Below are positions 31,388 through 39,981 of a DNA stretch of 42,146 nt, piece by piece (the first letter of the stretch is position 1; the number at the start of each line of letters is the position of its first letter). The DNA is from Candidatus Woesearchaeota archaeon (lineage in GTDB: Archaea > Nanobdellota > Nanobdellia > Woesearchaeales > ARS49). Both the position numbers and the translations under genes were made by a program. A model generated the notes under the pieces. The model saw only the letters and a program-made list of their open reading frames with translations. It made no database searches and was not told the origin of the DNA. The DNA lies in the NCBI GenBank assembly GCA_030750765.1, contig JASMHM010000004.1:67835-109980 (forward strand), written 5' to 3'.

Positions 31388-31901
31388 ACAATTTTCTTGC
31401 TATGGCAAGCCGATCTCTTTTTTGTGGTTCTTCTTGGACTGTTTTTCCGAGATATCCTTGTAATTCCCACTGTGAGACGCCCACAAGCTTTGCGGTTCTT
31501 GCCACGCTTAACCCATGCGTGTGCAGTTTGTACCCCTTCTTGACGCGAGCTCTATCCAAAGCTTCTTGGGTGTACATGTTGACTTTGTTGTCTGCCTTTC
31601 GCAAGACTTGCATGATGTGGCGCAACTCCTTCTCGTACTGGCTGTGTTTTTCTCTTTCTACTGCCACGATGGCCTTGTCAAGCTCTATATCTACGGATAG
31701 TTGCTTATCTTTGGATTGTGCGGCAATCTTGCCCAAGGCGTACAGCACTATGGCAGTGTGCACTGCGTGATTGTCTTGGAAAAGGATGGCGTTGTGCACC
31801 ACTTGGTTGCTTATCGCGCTTAAACTTGCATAGTCTTTAGCTTTCAGCGCTCTGGCTGCCCGTTTCAACACTTTGAGCAAGTCATCATGGCGCGGATCCA
31901 T
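31371..31901 (-). CDS. Helix-turn-helix protein, unknown function
   Basis: 176 aa from ATG 31901, supported by TATA ATTATATATT about 26 bp upstream. The N-terminal 100 residues are helical (LKVLKRAARALKAKDYASLS, then AISNQVVHNAILFQDNHAVH) and look HEPN-like. Residues about 128-160 hold a likely HTH (GLSVARTAKLVGVSQWELQG). Archaeal proteins of this layout are uncharacterised. A DNA-binding role is likely from the HTH; the N-terminal part may bind a partner. Confidence 0.65.
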   Translation of the reverse strand: MDPRHDDLLKVLKRAARALKAKDYASLSAISNQVVHNAILFQDNHAVHTAIVLYALGKIAAQSKDKQLSVDIELDKAIVAVEREKHSQYEKELRHIMQVLRKADNKVNMYTQEALDRARVKKGYKLHTHGLSVARTAKLVGVSQWELQGYLGKTVQEEPQKRDRLAIARKLFTQRR

Positions 31902-31978
31902 GCGTTCCTTTAGTTTCCCCCAATATATAATGTTTGTGGGCAAAGAATTAAATATTCAGTAGGGTGTGCCGGAATATA

Positions 31979-32515
31979 ATGTCTGCATATGAGTTAGCCA
32001 AGGGTTCACGAGAGGTACGTTTTGAATATAAGCTCATGAAAGAATTCATCATGGGTATGTTGATCGTGGTTATTATCGCGATAGGCATCTTTTGGAGGGT
32101 CGACCCAACCGAAATATCTACCGGTGTGATGATTTATGTGCTGTTCATATTTATACTTATCGCCCTCTATTTTATTCCTTTGCGTGCGCATATGCAACGG
32201 CAAGCAGGTGCGATCGTGATCTCGCACCGAAACGCCTTCTTTCTTTGTAAAAAGTGGAATGTTCCGGTTACAAAGGACACGGTTGTGTGGGCGAGGAAGA
32301 CTCGATTTGCTGCAGGTCAGCTTTATCTTAGCAAAAATCCTCCCTATGATTGTGCCATAAAGTACAAAGAAAAGGGAGTGTACCAACAAATCGATTTTCT
32401 TCCATGGTCCTTACGCTACGCCCACGTTGCTGTGCCAGGCGGTGGAAAACTGCTCACGCTCCGCGAGGTTCAGGAAATTGCCAAGTTTTTGGGCTTGCGA
32501 ATACAAGAAACCTGA
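31979..32515 (+). CDS. Membrane protein with two TM helices and PH-like domain
   Basis: 178 aa from ATG 31979, leaderless behind TATA AATTAAATATT (about 31946-31956); the GTG at 31964 is not needed. Two helices (IMGMLIVVIIAIGIFW, VMIYVLFIFILIALYFIP) are followed by a soluble C-terminal domain of about 110 residues. That domain is beta-rich (AIVISHRNAFFLCKKWNVPV, LYLSKNPPYDCAIKYKEKGV) and ends in a helix, the layout of bacterial PH-like domains. Function unknown. Confidence 0.65.
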   Translation: MSAYELAKGSREVRFEYKLMKEFIMGMLIVVIIAIGIFWRVDPTEISTGVMIYVLFIFILIALYFIPLRAHMQRQAGAIVISHRNAFFLCKKWNVPVTKDTVVWARKTRFAAGQLYLSKNPPYDCAIKYKEKGVYQQIDFLPWSLRYAHVAVPGGGKLLTLREVQEIAKFLGLRIQET

Positions 32516-32572
32516 CCTTTCTGCCAGTATATAAAAATGTATACTATTAAATACTAGTTGGGTTTTCCCTCG

Positions 32573-34534
32573 ATGATGGAAGAGCGTGCATGGCAAGCTG
32601 GCCTAGTAATTGTGGCATTGGTATCCGTTCTTTTTGGTCCTTCTATTACGGGTTTTACTGTTGCTCCTCCTTTTTGTCAGTTAGATGAGGACTGTTTAGA
32701 GATTGGAGTGGGAGATGCTTGTGTAAACAACATGTGTACTTCTTTCAGAAGCATTCCGGTAATTAGTGACCAAGTAGTTTGCAGATTCTTTAACGGTGTT
32801 GGTGGCGAGAAGTGCTACACACAAAACGATCATGGCTCCTACGGGTGCATTAACGAAGGACAAAAGTTATGTGAAGTGAAAGTCCGAGGACGCGAAGGTG
32901 AAGCGCTCACCTGGAAGAGCTCTTGTGGCGGTACTGCCTTCACATCTGTAGGCGAAGGCGGTGAGGCAGTGTTCAATTGTGGTTCTCAGCCTGTAGAGTG
33001 CAGAAGTGACCAAGATTGTGCTGAGGGTGTTTGTGAGGGTGGCAATTGTATGATTGTTGTCCCTGTAGATCCTCTTGTTCCTGATAACGTAGTGTGTGTA
33101 TTTAAGAATGGTGTTGGCAAAGAAAAGTGTTATACTCAAACTTCTTTTGGTGATTATCATTGTGTTAACGACGGTAGTAAGAAATGTAAGGCAAGGTTGA
33201 AAGGCTTGCTTGGTGAGAAGGTTACCTGGAAGAGCTCTTGCGGCGGTTATGATTACACAGTTATTGGTGAGGGCGGTGAGGCAGTGTTTGACTGTCCTGT
33301 GCAGCGAAAAATACCTGCAATCATCGCGGTTCCAGACAAGAGTCCCGCATCAACTATTGTGTTTGCACAAGACGTCTCCGAAGTTTTGTTAAGTAAAAAG
33401 CTTCTACGGGGCGTTGGAATAGTAAAGCTGTACGGTGAAATCTCATCCTTACAAGATCAAGTGACTATTCTACTACTCGAATCCCGATCTGGCTATATTG
33501 TTGTGGGAGACAGATCTCCTGCAGAACACGTCGTATTAGCTGCAGATATTGAAAGCGCTTTGAGGAGAAAAGGCCAGTTCAAAGTCGTTCTTGCTTCTGA
33601 AGTAGAACATCTTCTCTATCCTGAACCAGAATGCAGACAGAACTCTGACTGTCTTGTTAATTGCATCACCGTGGTGGGCGCTAGATGTCCTCAGGGTGCA
33701 TGCGAACAGGGCAAGTGCGTCATTATTGAGCCCATAACCATCGAGCCTCCATTCCTTCAACCTCCTGTTATCGTTGAACCTATAGAGATTGAAATTATCG
33801 ATATCGAGCCTCCAGTACTCGTTGAGTCCAGCGAGCCCATTGAAGTCGTACCCTTCTTCGCAGAGCCTCCAGAGGTTGAGCCTGCTGAGCCCATTGAAGT
33901 CGTACCCTTCTTCGCAGAGCCTCCAGAGGTTGAGCCTGCTGAGCCCATGGCCGTTCCGCTACTCAAAGAAAAGGTCAAATGCATTTTCAAAATCGGAGAT
34001 AAAGGAAAACAGACATGCAAGGCCTTGCGAAACGGAGAGTTCGTGGATGGTTGCGCAGTAGAGGGTGTTCAAAACATTGAGAGCTGTACCCTTTCCTTGA
34101 AGGGTATGAGAGGGACAAAGTTGGTCTGGGTGAGCTCATGCGATCCTGAGAAACAAACATCCGTCTTTGATGGTGTAAGCGAGTCAGTACGATTTAATTG
34201 TAAGGAATCTGATGTTGAGCCTAAGGAAGAGTTTTTCGAGCCAGAACCAATACTCATAGAAGAACCGGAGTTCTTGGACCTTGAAAGGCCACAGCCTCCA
34301 GAGCTTGAAGAAAGGAAGTGCGATGGTTGCATTTCTGGAGGGATGTGTCTACCGGTAGGTGTTCGTGATAAAGGTGAGTTCTGCACCACAGAAGGCGAGC
34401 TAAGATCACAGAAACCTGCAGACATACGCTGTGATAACAACTTCGAATGCAAGTCTAACGTGTGCGCTAACGGCTCCTGCATGGATTCTGGCGTGTTTAA
34501 GAAATTCTTGAGCTGGTTAGGCTTGTTTAGTTAG
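32573..34534 (+). CDS. Large Cys-rich surface protein with S-layer-type modules
   Basis: 653 aa; ATG at 32573 or 32576 fits TATA TATTAAATAC (32544-32553). The signal/anchor ends at GPSITGFTVAPP, a common start of secreted proteins in this group. Two 65-70-residue repeats (residues about 67 and 171, sharing NGVG-x-EKCYTQ and LTWKSSC/VTWKSSC) and a third weaker copy at about 466 are Cys-paired domains. At about 252-330 there are two S-layer-type modules (PDKSPASTIVFAQDVSEVLL; VVGDRSPAEHVVLAADIESA). A Pro/Glu-rich stalk with an exact 54-bp tandem duplication links them to the C-terminal Cys-rich region. It ends in KKFLSWLGLF, a short hydrophobic tail. Confidence 0.75.
   Translation: MMEERAWQAGLVIVALVSVLFGPSITGFTVAPPFCQLDEDCLEIGVGDACVNNMCTSFRSIPVISDQVVCRFFNGVGGEKCYTQNDHGSYGCINEGQKLCEVKVRGREGEALTWKSSCGGTAFTSVGEGGEAVFNCGSQPVECRSDQDCAEGVCEGGNCMIVVPVDPLVPDNVVCVFKNGVGKEKCYTQTSFGDYHCVNDGSKKCKARLKGLLGEKVTWKSSCGGYDYTVIGEGGEAVFDCPVQRKIPAIIAVPDKSPASTIVFAQDVSEVLLSKKLLRGVGIVKLYGEISSLQDQVTILLLESRSGYIVVGDRSPAEHVVLAADIESALRRKGQFKVVLASEVEHLLYPEPECRQNSDCLVNCITVVGARCPQGACEQGKCVIIEPITIEPPFLQPPVIVEPIEIEIIDIEPPVLVESSEPIEVVPFFAEPPEVEPAEPIEVVPFFAEPPEVEPAEPMAVPLLKEKVKCIFKIGDKGKQTCKALRNGEFVDGCAVEGVQNIESCTLSLKGMRGTKLVWVSSCDPEKQTSVFDGVSESVRFNCKESDVEPKEEFFEPEPILIEEPEFLDLERPQPPELEERKCDGCISGGMCLPVGVRDKGEFCTTEGELRSQKPADIRCDNNFECKSNVCANGSCMDSGVFKKFLSWLGLFS
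33833..33940 (+). repeat. Two exact 54-bp tandem repeats coding for a Pro/Glu stalk
   Basis: Unit 33833-33886 is repeated base for base at 33887-33940 with eight more bases of a third unit. Each encodes EPIEVVPFFAEPPEVEPA (18 aa). Complete identity implies a recent duplication. Confidence 0.92.
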
Positions 34535-34536
34535 TT

Positions 34537-34863
34537 CTAGAACGGTTTTGTCTGACCCAGTTTTTGAACGTCTGTATCAGAATCAAGTGCTCTTCGGAAG
34601 TCTCCATCCATGATGCTATTGTCGTGTAACTCAGCTCGGTAGTGTTGCCATACTGCATGCAGTGGAAAAGCTATTCTTTGCTCTAAAAGAAAGCCCAACA
34701 CGGGTTTGGCCTTATCAACCACATCATTAAGGGCAAGTTGTTCTTGAAAGTCTAAAGGTGCAGGTGGCAAAACTCGCATGCTCGCTATTTCAGCGTTTTG
34801 GTCATCAGTGTAATGTTCTGTTCCGGTTATGCGCCGAACATATGCCATGGTGAGTTCACTCAT
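34537..34863 (-). CDS. Hypothetical protein, 108 aa
   Basis: Not recognised. An open frame reaches 34995 but overlaps the start of the 822-aa gene on the other strand. The ATG at 34863 has the TATA CCTTTATAAAGG (34883-34894), a perfect 12-bp palindrome, 20-31 bp upstream, so I start there. Helical and soluble: MSELTMAYVRRITGTEHYTD, LDFQEQLALNDVVDKAKPVL, FRRALDSDTDVQKLG. Its stop is 2 bp after that of the convergent 653-aa gene. Confidence 0.6.
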   Translation of the reverse strand: MSELTMAYVRRITGTEHYTDDQNAEIASMRVLPPAPLDFQEQLALNDVVDKAKPVLGFLLEQRIAFPLHAVWQHYRAELHDNSIMDGDFRRALDSDTDVQKLGQTKPF

Positions 34864-34908
34864 GAGTTTATAAGCCGTAGTTCCTTTATAAAGGTCACCC
34901 CCTGTACG

Positions 34909-34917
34909 TTTTATATA
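34909..34917 (+). promoter_or_regulatory. TATA box of the 822-aa surface protein
   Basis: TTTTATATA, 24-32 bp before the ATG at 34941. Confidence 0.6.
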
Positions 34918-34940
34918 GGCGAACTGTTTTTTGGGGGTCA

Positions 34941-37409
34941 ATGACCGAGCATCACGCCCCTTTTGCTGTGACAGCTTTAGTGGGGTTGGTAGCACTAGCA
35001 GGGCTGTTCAGTTTAGTGAACCCTAATCCTACTGGCCTGCAAGGCTTGGACTTAGACCTCGACTTGGACTTCGACCTTGGTCTTGACTTTACAGATCTTG
35101 ACGGCACAGCGTCTACTGATCCTCCTGCGTGTTCGTTGACATCTACAGACTGTCCTAGATTGTGTTCTACATGCGTACAAGGTGATTCTTGTGTCAGCGG
35201 CGTAGATGCCGCAACATGTTCCTGCAGGCAACCTCCTGCGTGCACGGGTTGTCAGCTTACCCGTGCAACCTGTCCAACCGTGTGCGCAGCGTGCGCTCCT
35301 GGATCTACTGGGGGTGGCTGTGTGGGTGGTGTAGAAGATGATTCGTGCGAATGCAAACAACCCGCGCCTTGCACGCTTATCCCTGCATCTGAGACAACAG
35401 ATCTTGATTTGGATGATGATCTTGATTTGGGTGTCAATCTTGATCTGGATGAGGACATCACCATTAATGAACCTGAAGTTACTACTTCCACTGCACCACC
35501 ACCTGATGAAGTCTGTGATGCGTGCAGTCTGTGCGGTCCAGGTATGGAAGGCGGAGGGTGTTCCTCTTTGGATCCTGCAACAGGCCGGTGCAGGCCTCCA
35601 CCACCCTGCGTGCCCTCACGATGTGCTCTGACTGCTAGGGACTGCCCACAATTCTGCCAAGACTGCCCACCGGGTTTTATGGGGGGCGGTTGTGTTCGCG
35701 GAGTGGACGCACGCACCTGCTCTTGTAAGCAAGCATCGCCTTGCTTTGACGAGAGAGCTCCTCAAGAAAAACGATGCAGACCTGCTGGAGGTATCTGGAG
35801 GCGTTTTGTTGATGATTGTACAGACACCTGCGACTTTGCCAGGGGATTGCGCATAGGATGCGCGTATGGAATCACCCACGGATGCGATTGTGGAAGGAAC
35901 AAGTGCTGGTCCGGCTTCAAATGCGAGCCAAACGGAAACTTCCAAGACACAACCACGAGTTGCAACACTGACAGAGACTGCCCACTTATGACGTGCTTGA
36001 CAGAGCCCTGCTCCTTCAACGTGTGCCGAAACGGCTTCTGCAAGGTTACCACAACACCGATGGTAGAACCAAAAAGTCCTTGTCTAACCCAAGGGTACAA
36101 GTGCACCTCCCCTGTCAGAGGTTGTGGTCATAATCAGGAATACTCTTTGGCTTGTGAAGGTGGCGCCTTGTGTTGCGGAGACATCCCCAGATGTGGCGAT
36201 GGAGTTTGCTTCCGACATGATATTCCTAGATACGGCGAGACTCATAAAACCTGCCCGAGAGATTGTGCAGAGATTGTCCGACCGGTACTGTGTGGTAATG
36301 GTGAGTGTGATCCTAGAGAGGAGCGTACCTGTCCAGACGATTGTACCATATTGATAGATGATCCTGTAGGTACTGATCCGGAAGTCATCGTTGATCCTGT
36401 AGACGAATCCATTGAGTTGCCGGTGCGTGTTAGCTCTCCTATCAATGACGTGCTCAACCGTATCCTTAGAGATAAAGCCACCTACAAAATAATCATTCCT
36501 TCAGGAACCGGGCTAACCGCCGTCATCCAAGCTGCTTCTGATTTGGCTGCAGACATTGACGTGGTGCAAACAGCTTTGGATACAGACCAAGCACCCAATC
36601 TGGAGAACACCGCAATCGTTCTTAGCCTTTGGAACGAACAGACTCATGAGGCGTCGAACGCTCTAGCAACCACTTCTTTAAGGGGAGCCCGACTACCTGA
36701 GGATGAAACGAACGCTGTTGTGGACCTTCTTGACAACGGAAAAACGGTCGTGTACGGTGACAACCACGACAATTTGGTCGTGATAGCACCGACCGCGTCG
36801 CGCCTAGCCTCAACGCTAAGGCGTGTTGCTTCCTTGATCAATGAGCAGAGCCATCCTGGAAACGTTCTGGAACTTAAAGGATCAAGATTCGCACCTGTAG
36901 AGATAATACATGAAGTGGTGATCGATGATCCGGGAAGCGAGCCAGTGAATGGTCACATCCTCGAATTTATGGCAAAAGCACAAGAGGAAAACTATCCTGT
37001 CGTCATCGGAAGCCAGGCTTCTTCAGCAGACAACATCGCTGCCATTGACATCAGAGGAAATCTAAAGCTACCCCTCAAGACCGACGCTGCCTTCAGTACG
37101 AGAAAACCTGGCATTCTTTTGGGCGGTCCGTGTGGCAACAGGGACACTGCAGAAGTCTTAGACGTTCCCTTCAGAGGTCGCACGCCAAACGCGGATTGCG
37201 CCAGAGACTTTACCGAAGGGGAAGGAATACTCTTGTTGAAGGGAGATCACCTGATCATCGCCGGATTCTCTGCTGACGATACGAGACTAGCGGCAAAGGC
37301 ACTCATCTCAGATAAACAAGAGGTGGGTGAGGCTTTGTTCAGGTTTGACATGGTTATCGTGAGAGGATCGTTTGACAGCTTCACCGTTGAGGGTGTCAGT
37401 CAACCGTAA
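34941..37409 (+). CDS. Large Cys-rich, Asp/Leu-rich surface protein with S-layer-type C-terminus
   Basis: 822 aa. Residues 8-27 are a membrane/signal segment (FAVTALVGLVALAGLFSLVN). Two Asp-Leu alternating runs (36-54, LDLDLDLDFDLGLDFTDLD; 154-172) may bind calcium. Four Cys modules (about 64-101, 104-144, 192-223, 228-268) follow DCPxxCxxCxPGxxGGGCVxGVDAxTCSCKQ. Further knots include CGDGVCFRHD and CGNGECDPREERTCPDDC. From about 510 a Cys-poor region holds the S-layer-type modules: VVIGSQASSADNIAAIDI (about 686-703) and LLGGPCGNRDTAEVL (about 726) with IIAGFSADDTRLAAKAL. This resembles the S-layer protein end. Probably a cell-surface scaffold protein anchored into the S-layer; function inferred. 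Confidence 0.78.
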   Translation: MTEHHAPFAVTALVGLVALAGLFSLVNPNPTGLQGLDLDLDLDFDLGLDFTDLDGTASTDPPACSLTSTDCPRLCSTCVQGDSCVSGVDAATCSCRQPPACTGCQLTRATCPTVCAACAPGSTGGGCVGGVEDDSCECKQPAPCTLIPASETTDLDLDDDLDLGVNLDLDEDITINEPEVTTSTAPPPDEVCDACSLCGPGMEGGGCSSLDPATGRCRPPPPCVPSRCALTARDCPQFCQDCPPGFMGGGCVRGVDARTCSCKQASPCFDERAPQEKRCRPAGGIWRRFVDDCTDTCDFARGLRIGCAYGITHGCDCGRNKCWSGFKCEPNGNFQDTTTSCNTDRDCPLMTCLTEPCSFNVCRNGFCKVTTTPMVEPKSPCLTQGYKCTSPVRGCGHNQEYSLACEGGALCCGDIPRCGDGVCFRHDIPRYGETHKTCPRDCAEIVRPVLCGNGECDPREERTCPDDCTILIDDPVGTDPEVIVDPVDESIELPVRVSSPINDVLNRILRDKATYKIIIPSGTGLTAVIQAASDLAADIDVVQTALDTDQAPNLENTAIVLSLWNEQTHEASNALATTSLRGARLPEDETNAVVDLLDNGKTVVYGDNHDNLVVIAPTASRLASTLRRVASLINEQSHPGNVLELKGSRFAPVEIIHEVVIDDPGSEPVNGHILEFMAKAQEENYPVVIGSQASSADNIAAIDIRGNLKLPLKTDAAFSTRKPGILLGGPCGNRDTAEVLDVPFRGRTPNADCARDFTEGEGILLLKGDHLIIAGFSADDTRLAAKALISDKQEVGEALFRFDMVIVRGSFDSFTVEGVSQP

Positions 37410-37671
37410 ACAGTTCGCTGTCTCTTTGTACGTTCAAGAATCCTAGTCGTGCACCGCAGTCTAGCCAGCCATGCGCATAGTTCAGCGCTGCGAAGGCGTT
37501 GACCACGTCATCTTTGTCTTTGAACCACTGTGCGTCATCGACGTACCGAGAAGCCATGTCTAAGATGATTTTGCTTTCTTTATTTTTCTCAGAATGCGTC
37601 TTCGCCTTGGCCAGAGCTGCGCGTGTTACTTTGAAATACTTATCAAGCTTTTCAGGGGTTATCTCATGCAT
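37396..37671 (-). CDS. DUF357 family protein
   Basis: 91 aa. ITPEKLDKYFKVTRAALAKA and DDVVNAFAALNYAHGWLDCG with ARLGFLNV match the helical DUF357 family, widespread in archaea and of unknown function. The ATG at 37671 lies 8 bp inside rpoK; a TTG at 37683 is possible. Last gene of the exosome operon. Its 3' end overlaps the convergent surface-protein gene by 14 bp. Confidence 0.85.
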   Translation of the reverse strand: MHEITPEKLDKYFKVTRAALAKAKTHSEKNKESKIILDMASRYVDDAQWFKDKDDVVNAFAALNYAHGWLDCGARLGFLNVQRDSELFTVD

Positions 37672-37843
37672 GCCGTACCGCAATAGGAAGAACGCCTTTT
37701 TCGTTTTCAGCGAGCGCTATTTTGATAGGGTTGAAAGCCATGCTTTCGAGCTCCTTGTCAGATAGTTTGACAAGGAAGGGTGCGCCCATTGCTATCTGTA
37801 AGGCTCGACTTCCTATAATGCGTGCGAGTTCGTACTTGTTCAT
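37664..37843 (-). CDS. rpoK: DNA-directed RNA polymerase subunit K (Rpb6 homologue)
   Basis: 59 aa. MNKYELARIIGSRALQIAMG, then APFLVKLSD, then FNPIKIALAENEKGVLPIAV and RHA* are clear RpoK. It folds onto the polymerase clamp side and stabilises assembly. ATGA overlap with rrp42 upstream and 8-bp overlap with DUF357. It is more often found beside L13/S9/RpoN, so its place at the end of the exosome operon is unusual. Too short for many callers. Confidence 0.93.
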   Translation of the reverse strand: MNKYELARIIGSRALQIAMGAPFLVKLSDKELESMAFNPIKIALAENEKGVLPIAVRHA

Positions 37844-38601
37844 AGTGCTTTTCTCAATTCTGGTGCTTTCTTCAGCGCGATGCCTACCATGGTGTCAATG
37901 TCTGCCACGGTAAGTGTTCCAGGACCGCCTTTTTGCAATGCCACGATTGTGTTCTCTCTCGTAACCGAGATGGTTAGTCGGGAGTCTGCAAAGAGCTGTT
38001 CTTGTATGGTTGGATCCACGAATAAGTGTGGTCCTGCTTTGTACACAGTAACCGGTAGTGGGTCTCTATCCAAGGGAACGCCTACGTCTGACTTCTTGTC
38101 GTAGTTCACAACGCCATCTTCTAGCTCTGGATACTTTGCGTTTTGCAGTGCCGCCATGGCTCCAAGTCCGATAGCGTCAAACATGCCGCCATCATCGTTG
38201 AGGGTGCATGCGTCTACCATGATGTTCCACACTAGCTCTCCTTTTGTGACGCAGAGTTTCTTGACATCCAAGGCTTTACTCTCTCGGATGCCTCTGTCTG
38301 TCACTCTAGAAAGTTCGATGCCTTCTTGGGTGGGTGGTCCTGGCTCGTGTCTGTCTGCAGACAGGGGTAGGAGTTCCACGTTAACCATAAGGTTTCCTTC
38401 TTCAGGTGTGTCTGAGTAGGGTTTTTCGCAGCCCATCTTCACGCCCACAATTACTTCGGTTGCTCCGATGGTGACCTTAGCACTGCCTTCAGCGCTGTGC
38501 GAAACATCTTTTTCTACTTTGACCGGTCTGTACTCGTCTAGCTTGCGTCCGTCATAACGAACGCCTTTTGCGAGTGCTTTGAGTAAGTGTTCTCTGTTCA
38601 T
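37840..38601 (-). CDS. rrp42: Exosome subunit Rrp42
   Basis: 253 aa, RNase PH fold. DGRKLDEYRPVKVEKDVSHS and GSAKVTIGATEVIVGVKMGC, then EGNLMVNVELLPLSADRHEP match archaeal Rrp42. The subunit is catalytically inactive alone and forms the hexameric ring with Rrp41, which degrades and tails RNA 3' ends. ATGA overlap with rrp41 and with rpoK. Confidence 0.95.
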   Translation of the reverse strand: MNREHLLKALAKGVRYDGRKLDEYRPVKVEKDVSHSAEGSAKVTIGATEVIVGVKMGCEKPYSDTPEEGNLMVNVELLPLSADRHEPGPPTQEGIELSRVTDRGIRESKALDVKKLCVTKGELVWNIMVDACTLNDDGGMFDAIGLGAMAALQNAKYPELEDGVVNYDKKSDVGVPLDRDPLPVTVYKAGPHLFVDPTIQEQLFADSRLTISVTRENTIVALQKGGPGTLTVADIDTMVGIALKKAPELRKAL

Positions 38602-39308
38602 GCTGTCTCCTTAAACGCGTCTTTCAGCGCTTGTTGTTGTACGGCAAAAATGTCTGCTGCTGCCTTGGTGCCGAGTTCGATGACCTTCTTGAGGTCCTCT
38701 TGGGTTACCTCTCCGTCCAGTTGGAGGAGGGTGACCTCTCCTGTTGAGGGAACGATGGCGATCGGAATGTCTGTACTTCCACCTTCTCCTTCGTAGGCTT
38801 CTTCGTCATAGTTTACGTCTGCAACGATCTGGTTGCCTACTTTACCTAGAGCGACTGAGGTTACCAAGTCTTTCATCTCATAGCCTGCATGTGCTAGTGC
38901 CATTGCTGCTGCGGTGATTCCTGCACATCTGGTGCCTGCATCTGTTTGTGGTAACTCTACAAAAACTTCGATCATGGCGTTTGGGAAGTCTTGCAAGTTG
39001 ATCACAGGCCTTAATGCTTGTTCCATGATCATGCTGATTTCTTTGCTTCGTCTTCCGCCGCCTGGTCGTACTCTGTCTCCGTGTCCGGAGAAGGGCATCA
39101 TATTGTAGTGGCAGCGCAGTAACCCTTGTGTTGGGTCCTGCATGAATCGGGGTCGTACCTCTCTTGGGCCTCGCACTGCTGCGATGGCTACGGTGTTCCC
39201 GATCTTGAACATGGCGCTTCCTTGTGCGCTTGGCACAACGCCTACTTTGGCTTCCATTTTTCGTAGTTCTTGGAACTGTCGTCCGTCGAACCTTTTATCG
39301 TAACTCAT
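38598..39308 (-). CDS. rrp41: Exosome subunit Rrp41 (catalytic RNase PH subunit)
   Basis: 236 aa from ATG 39308 (ATGA overlap with rrp4); the open frame to 39419 is inside rrp4. MSYDKRFDGRQFQELRKMEA, GSAMFKIGNTVAIAAVRGPR and LPQTDAGTRCAGITAAAMAL are hallmarks. The RxxxR phosphate site and the DxxxD (ADVNYDEEA) catalytic acids are visible. Active in phosphorolysis. Confidence 0.95.
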   Translation of the reverse strand: MSYDKRFDGRQFQELRKMEAKVGVVPSAQGSAMFKIGNTVAIAAVRGPREVRPRFMQDPTQGLLRCHYNMMPFSGHGDRVRPGGGRRSKEISMIMEQALRPVINLQDFPNAMIEVFVELPQTDAGTRCAGITAAAMALAHAGYEMKDLVTSVALGKVGNQIVADVNYDEEAYEGEGGSTDIPIAIVPSTGEVTLLQLDGEVTQEDLKKVIELGTKAAADIFAVQQQALKDAFKETA

Positions 39309-39979
39309 TTGAATAACTCCTTGACTTTTTCGGTCAATCCTGGAAGGTGTGCCTCTGCTTCTATCTTGCGTATGGCTGCTTCCACTTTGGGGTCTTTTTC
39401 TGGTTCTGCTTTGATCCATAAGAAGCCGTTTTGGCCTACTTGGATGTCTGCTCCAGTGCCTTCTTTGATCAGGCTAATCATGCTGCCTTCTTTGCCTATG
39501 ATTCTTGGCACTTTGGCAGGGTTGACTTTGATGACTCTTCCACCAATCAACTTGCGTAGTCCTGGTCCTTTCATGCTGACGTCGATGAGCTTTTGGCTCG
39601 TGACTTTGGAGATCTTGCAGATCACCCAGTCGTCGATATCAAAGTATTGTTTCAGGTCTGCTCCTCGGGGGATGAAGTCGGATGTTGCTTCTGCGAGTCC
39701 TAGAACTGCGCTGTAGGCGCTGTTGGTGTCTATTCTCCATCCTGTCATGAGGATGTCTTTCACTCGTGCGATTATTCGATCGTTTACTTTGTGAACGTAC
39801 GGTCCTGCTAGGGGCGTTAGCTTGACGACTTTGCCGTCTACGCCCATTAATCCTAGCCTTGCGGCTCTTACGTTGTCTCCTTCTCTGTATGTTCCGTCTC
39901 CAGGGACAAAGCCCATACCTTCAGCGAGTACTTCGCCAGGTACGACCACGTCTCTGTTTTTTACAATAACTTTTTCCAT
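39305..39979 (-). CDS. rrp4: Exosome RNA-binding subunit Rrp4
   Basis: 224 aa from ATG 39979, preceded by GAGGAAAT inside the end of psmA. VVVPGEVLAEGMGFVPGDGT is the N-terminal domain, then S1 (about 60-135) and KH (VPRIIGKEGSMISLIKEGTG, about 155-200). It caps the Rrp41/42 ring and recruits RNA. Only 2 bp separate it from psmA, so SBDS is missing from the usual place. Confidence 0.95.
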   Translation of the reverse strand: MEKVIVKNRDVVVPGEVLAEGMGFVPGDGTYREGDNVRAARLGLMGVDGKVVKLTPLAGPYVHKVNDRIIARVKDILMTGWRIDTNSAYSAVLGLAEATSDFIPRGADLKQYFDIDDWVICKISKVTSQKLIDVSMKGPGLRKLIGGRVIKVNPAKVPRIIGKEGSMISLIKEGTGADIQVGQNGFLWIKAEPEKDPKVEAAIRKIEAEAHLPGLTEKVKELFK

Positions 39980-39981
39980 GA

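Noticed and set aside
36124-36354. 76-aa frame inside the 822-aa gene and other internal plus-strand frames
   Set aside because: Alternate-frame readings of a Cys-rich coding region with no signals of their own.
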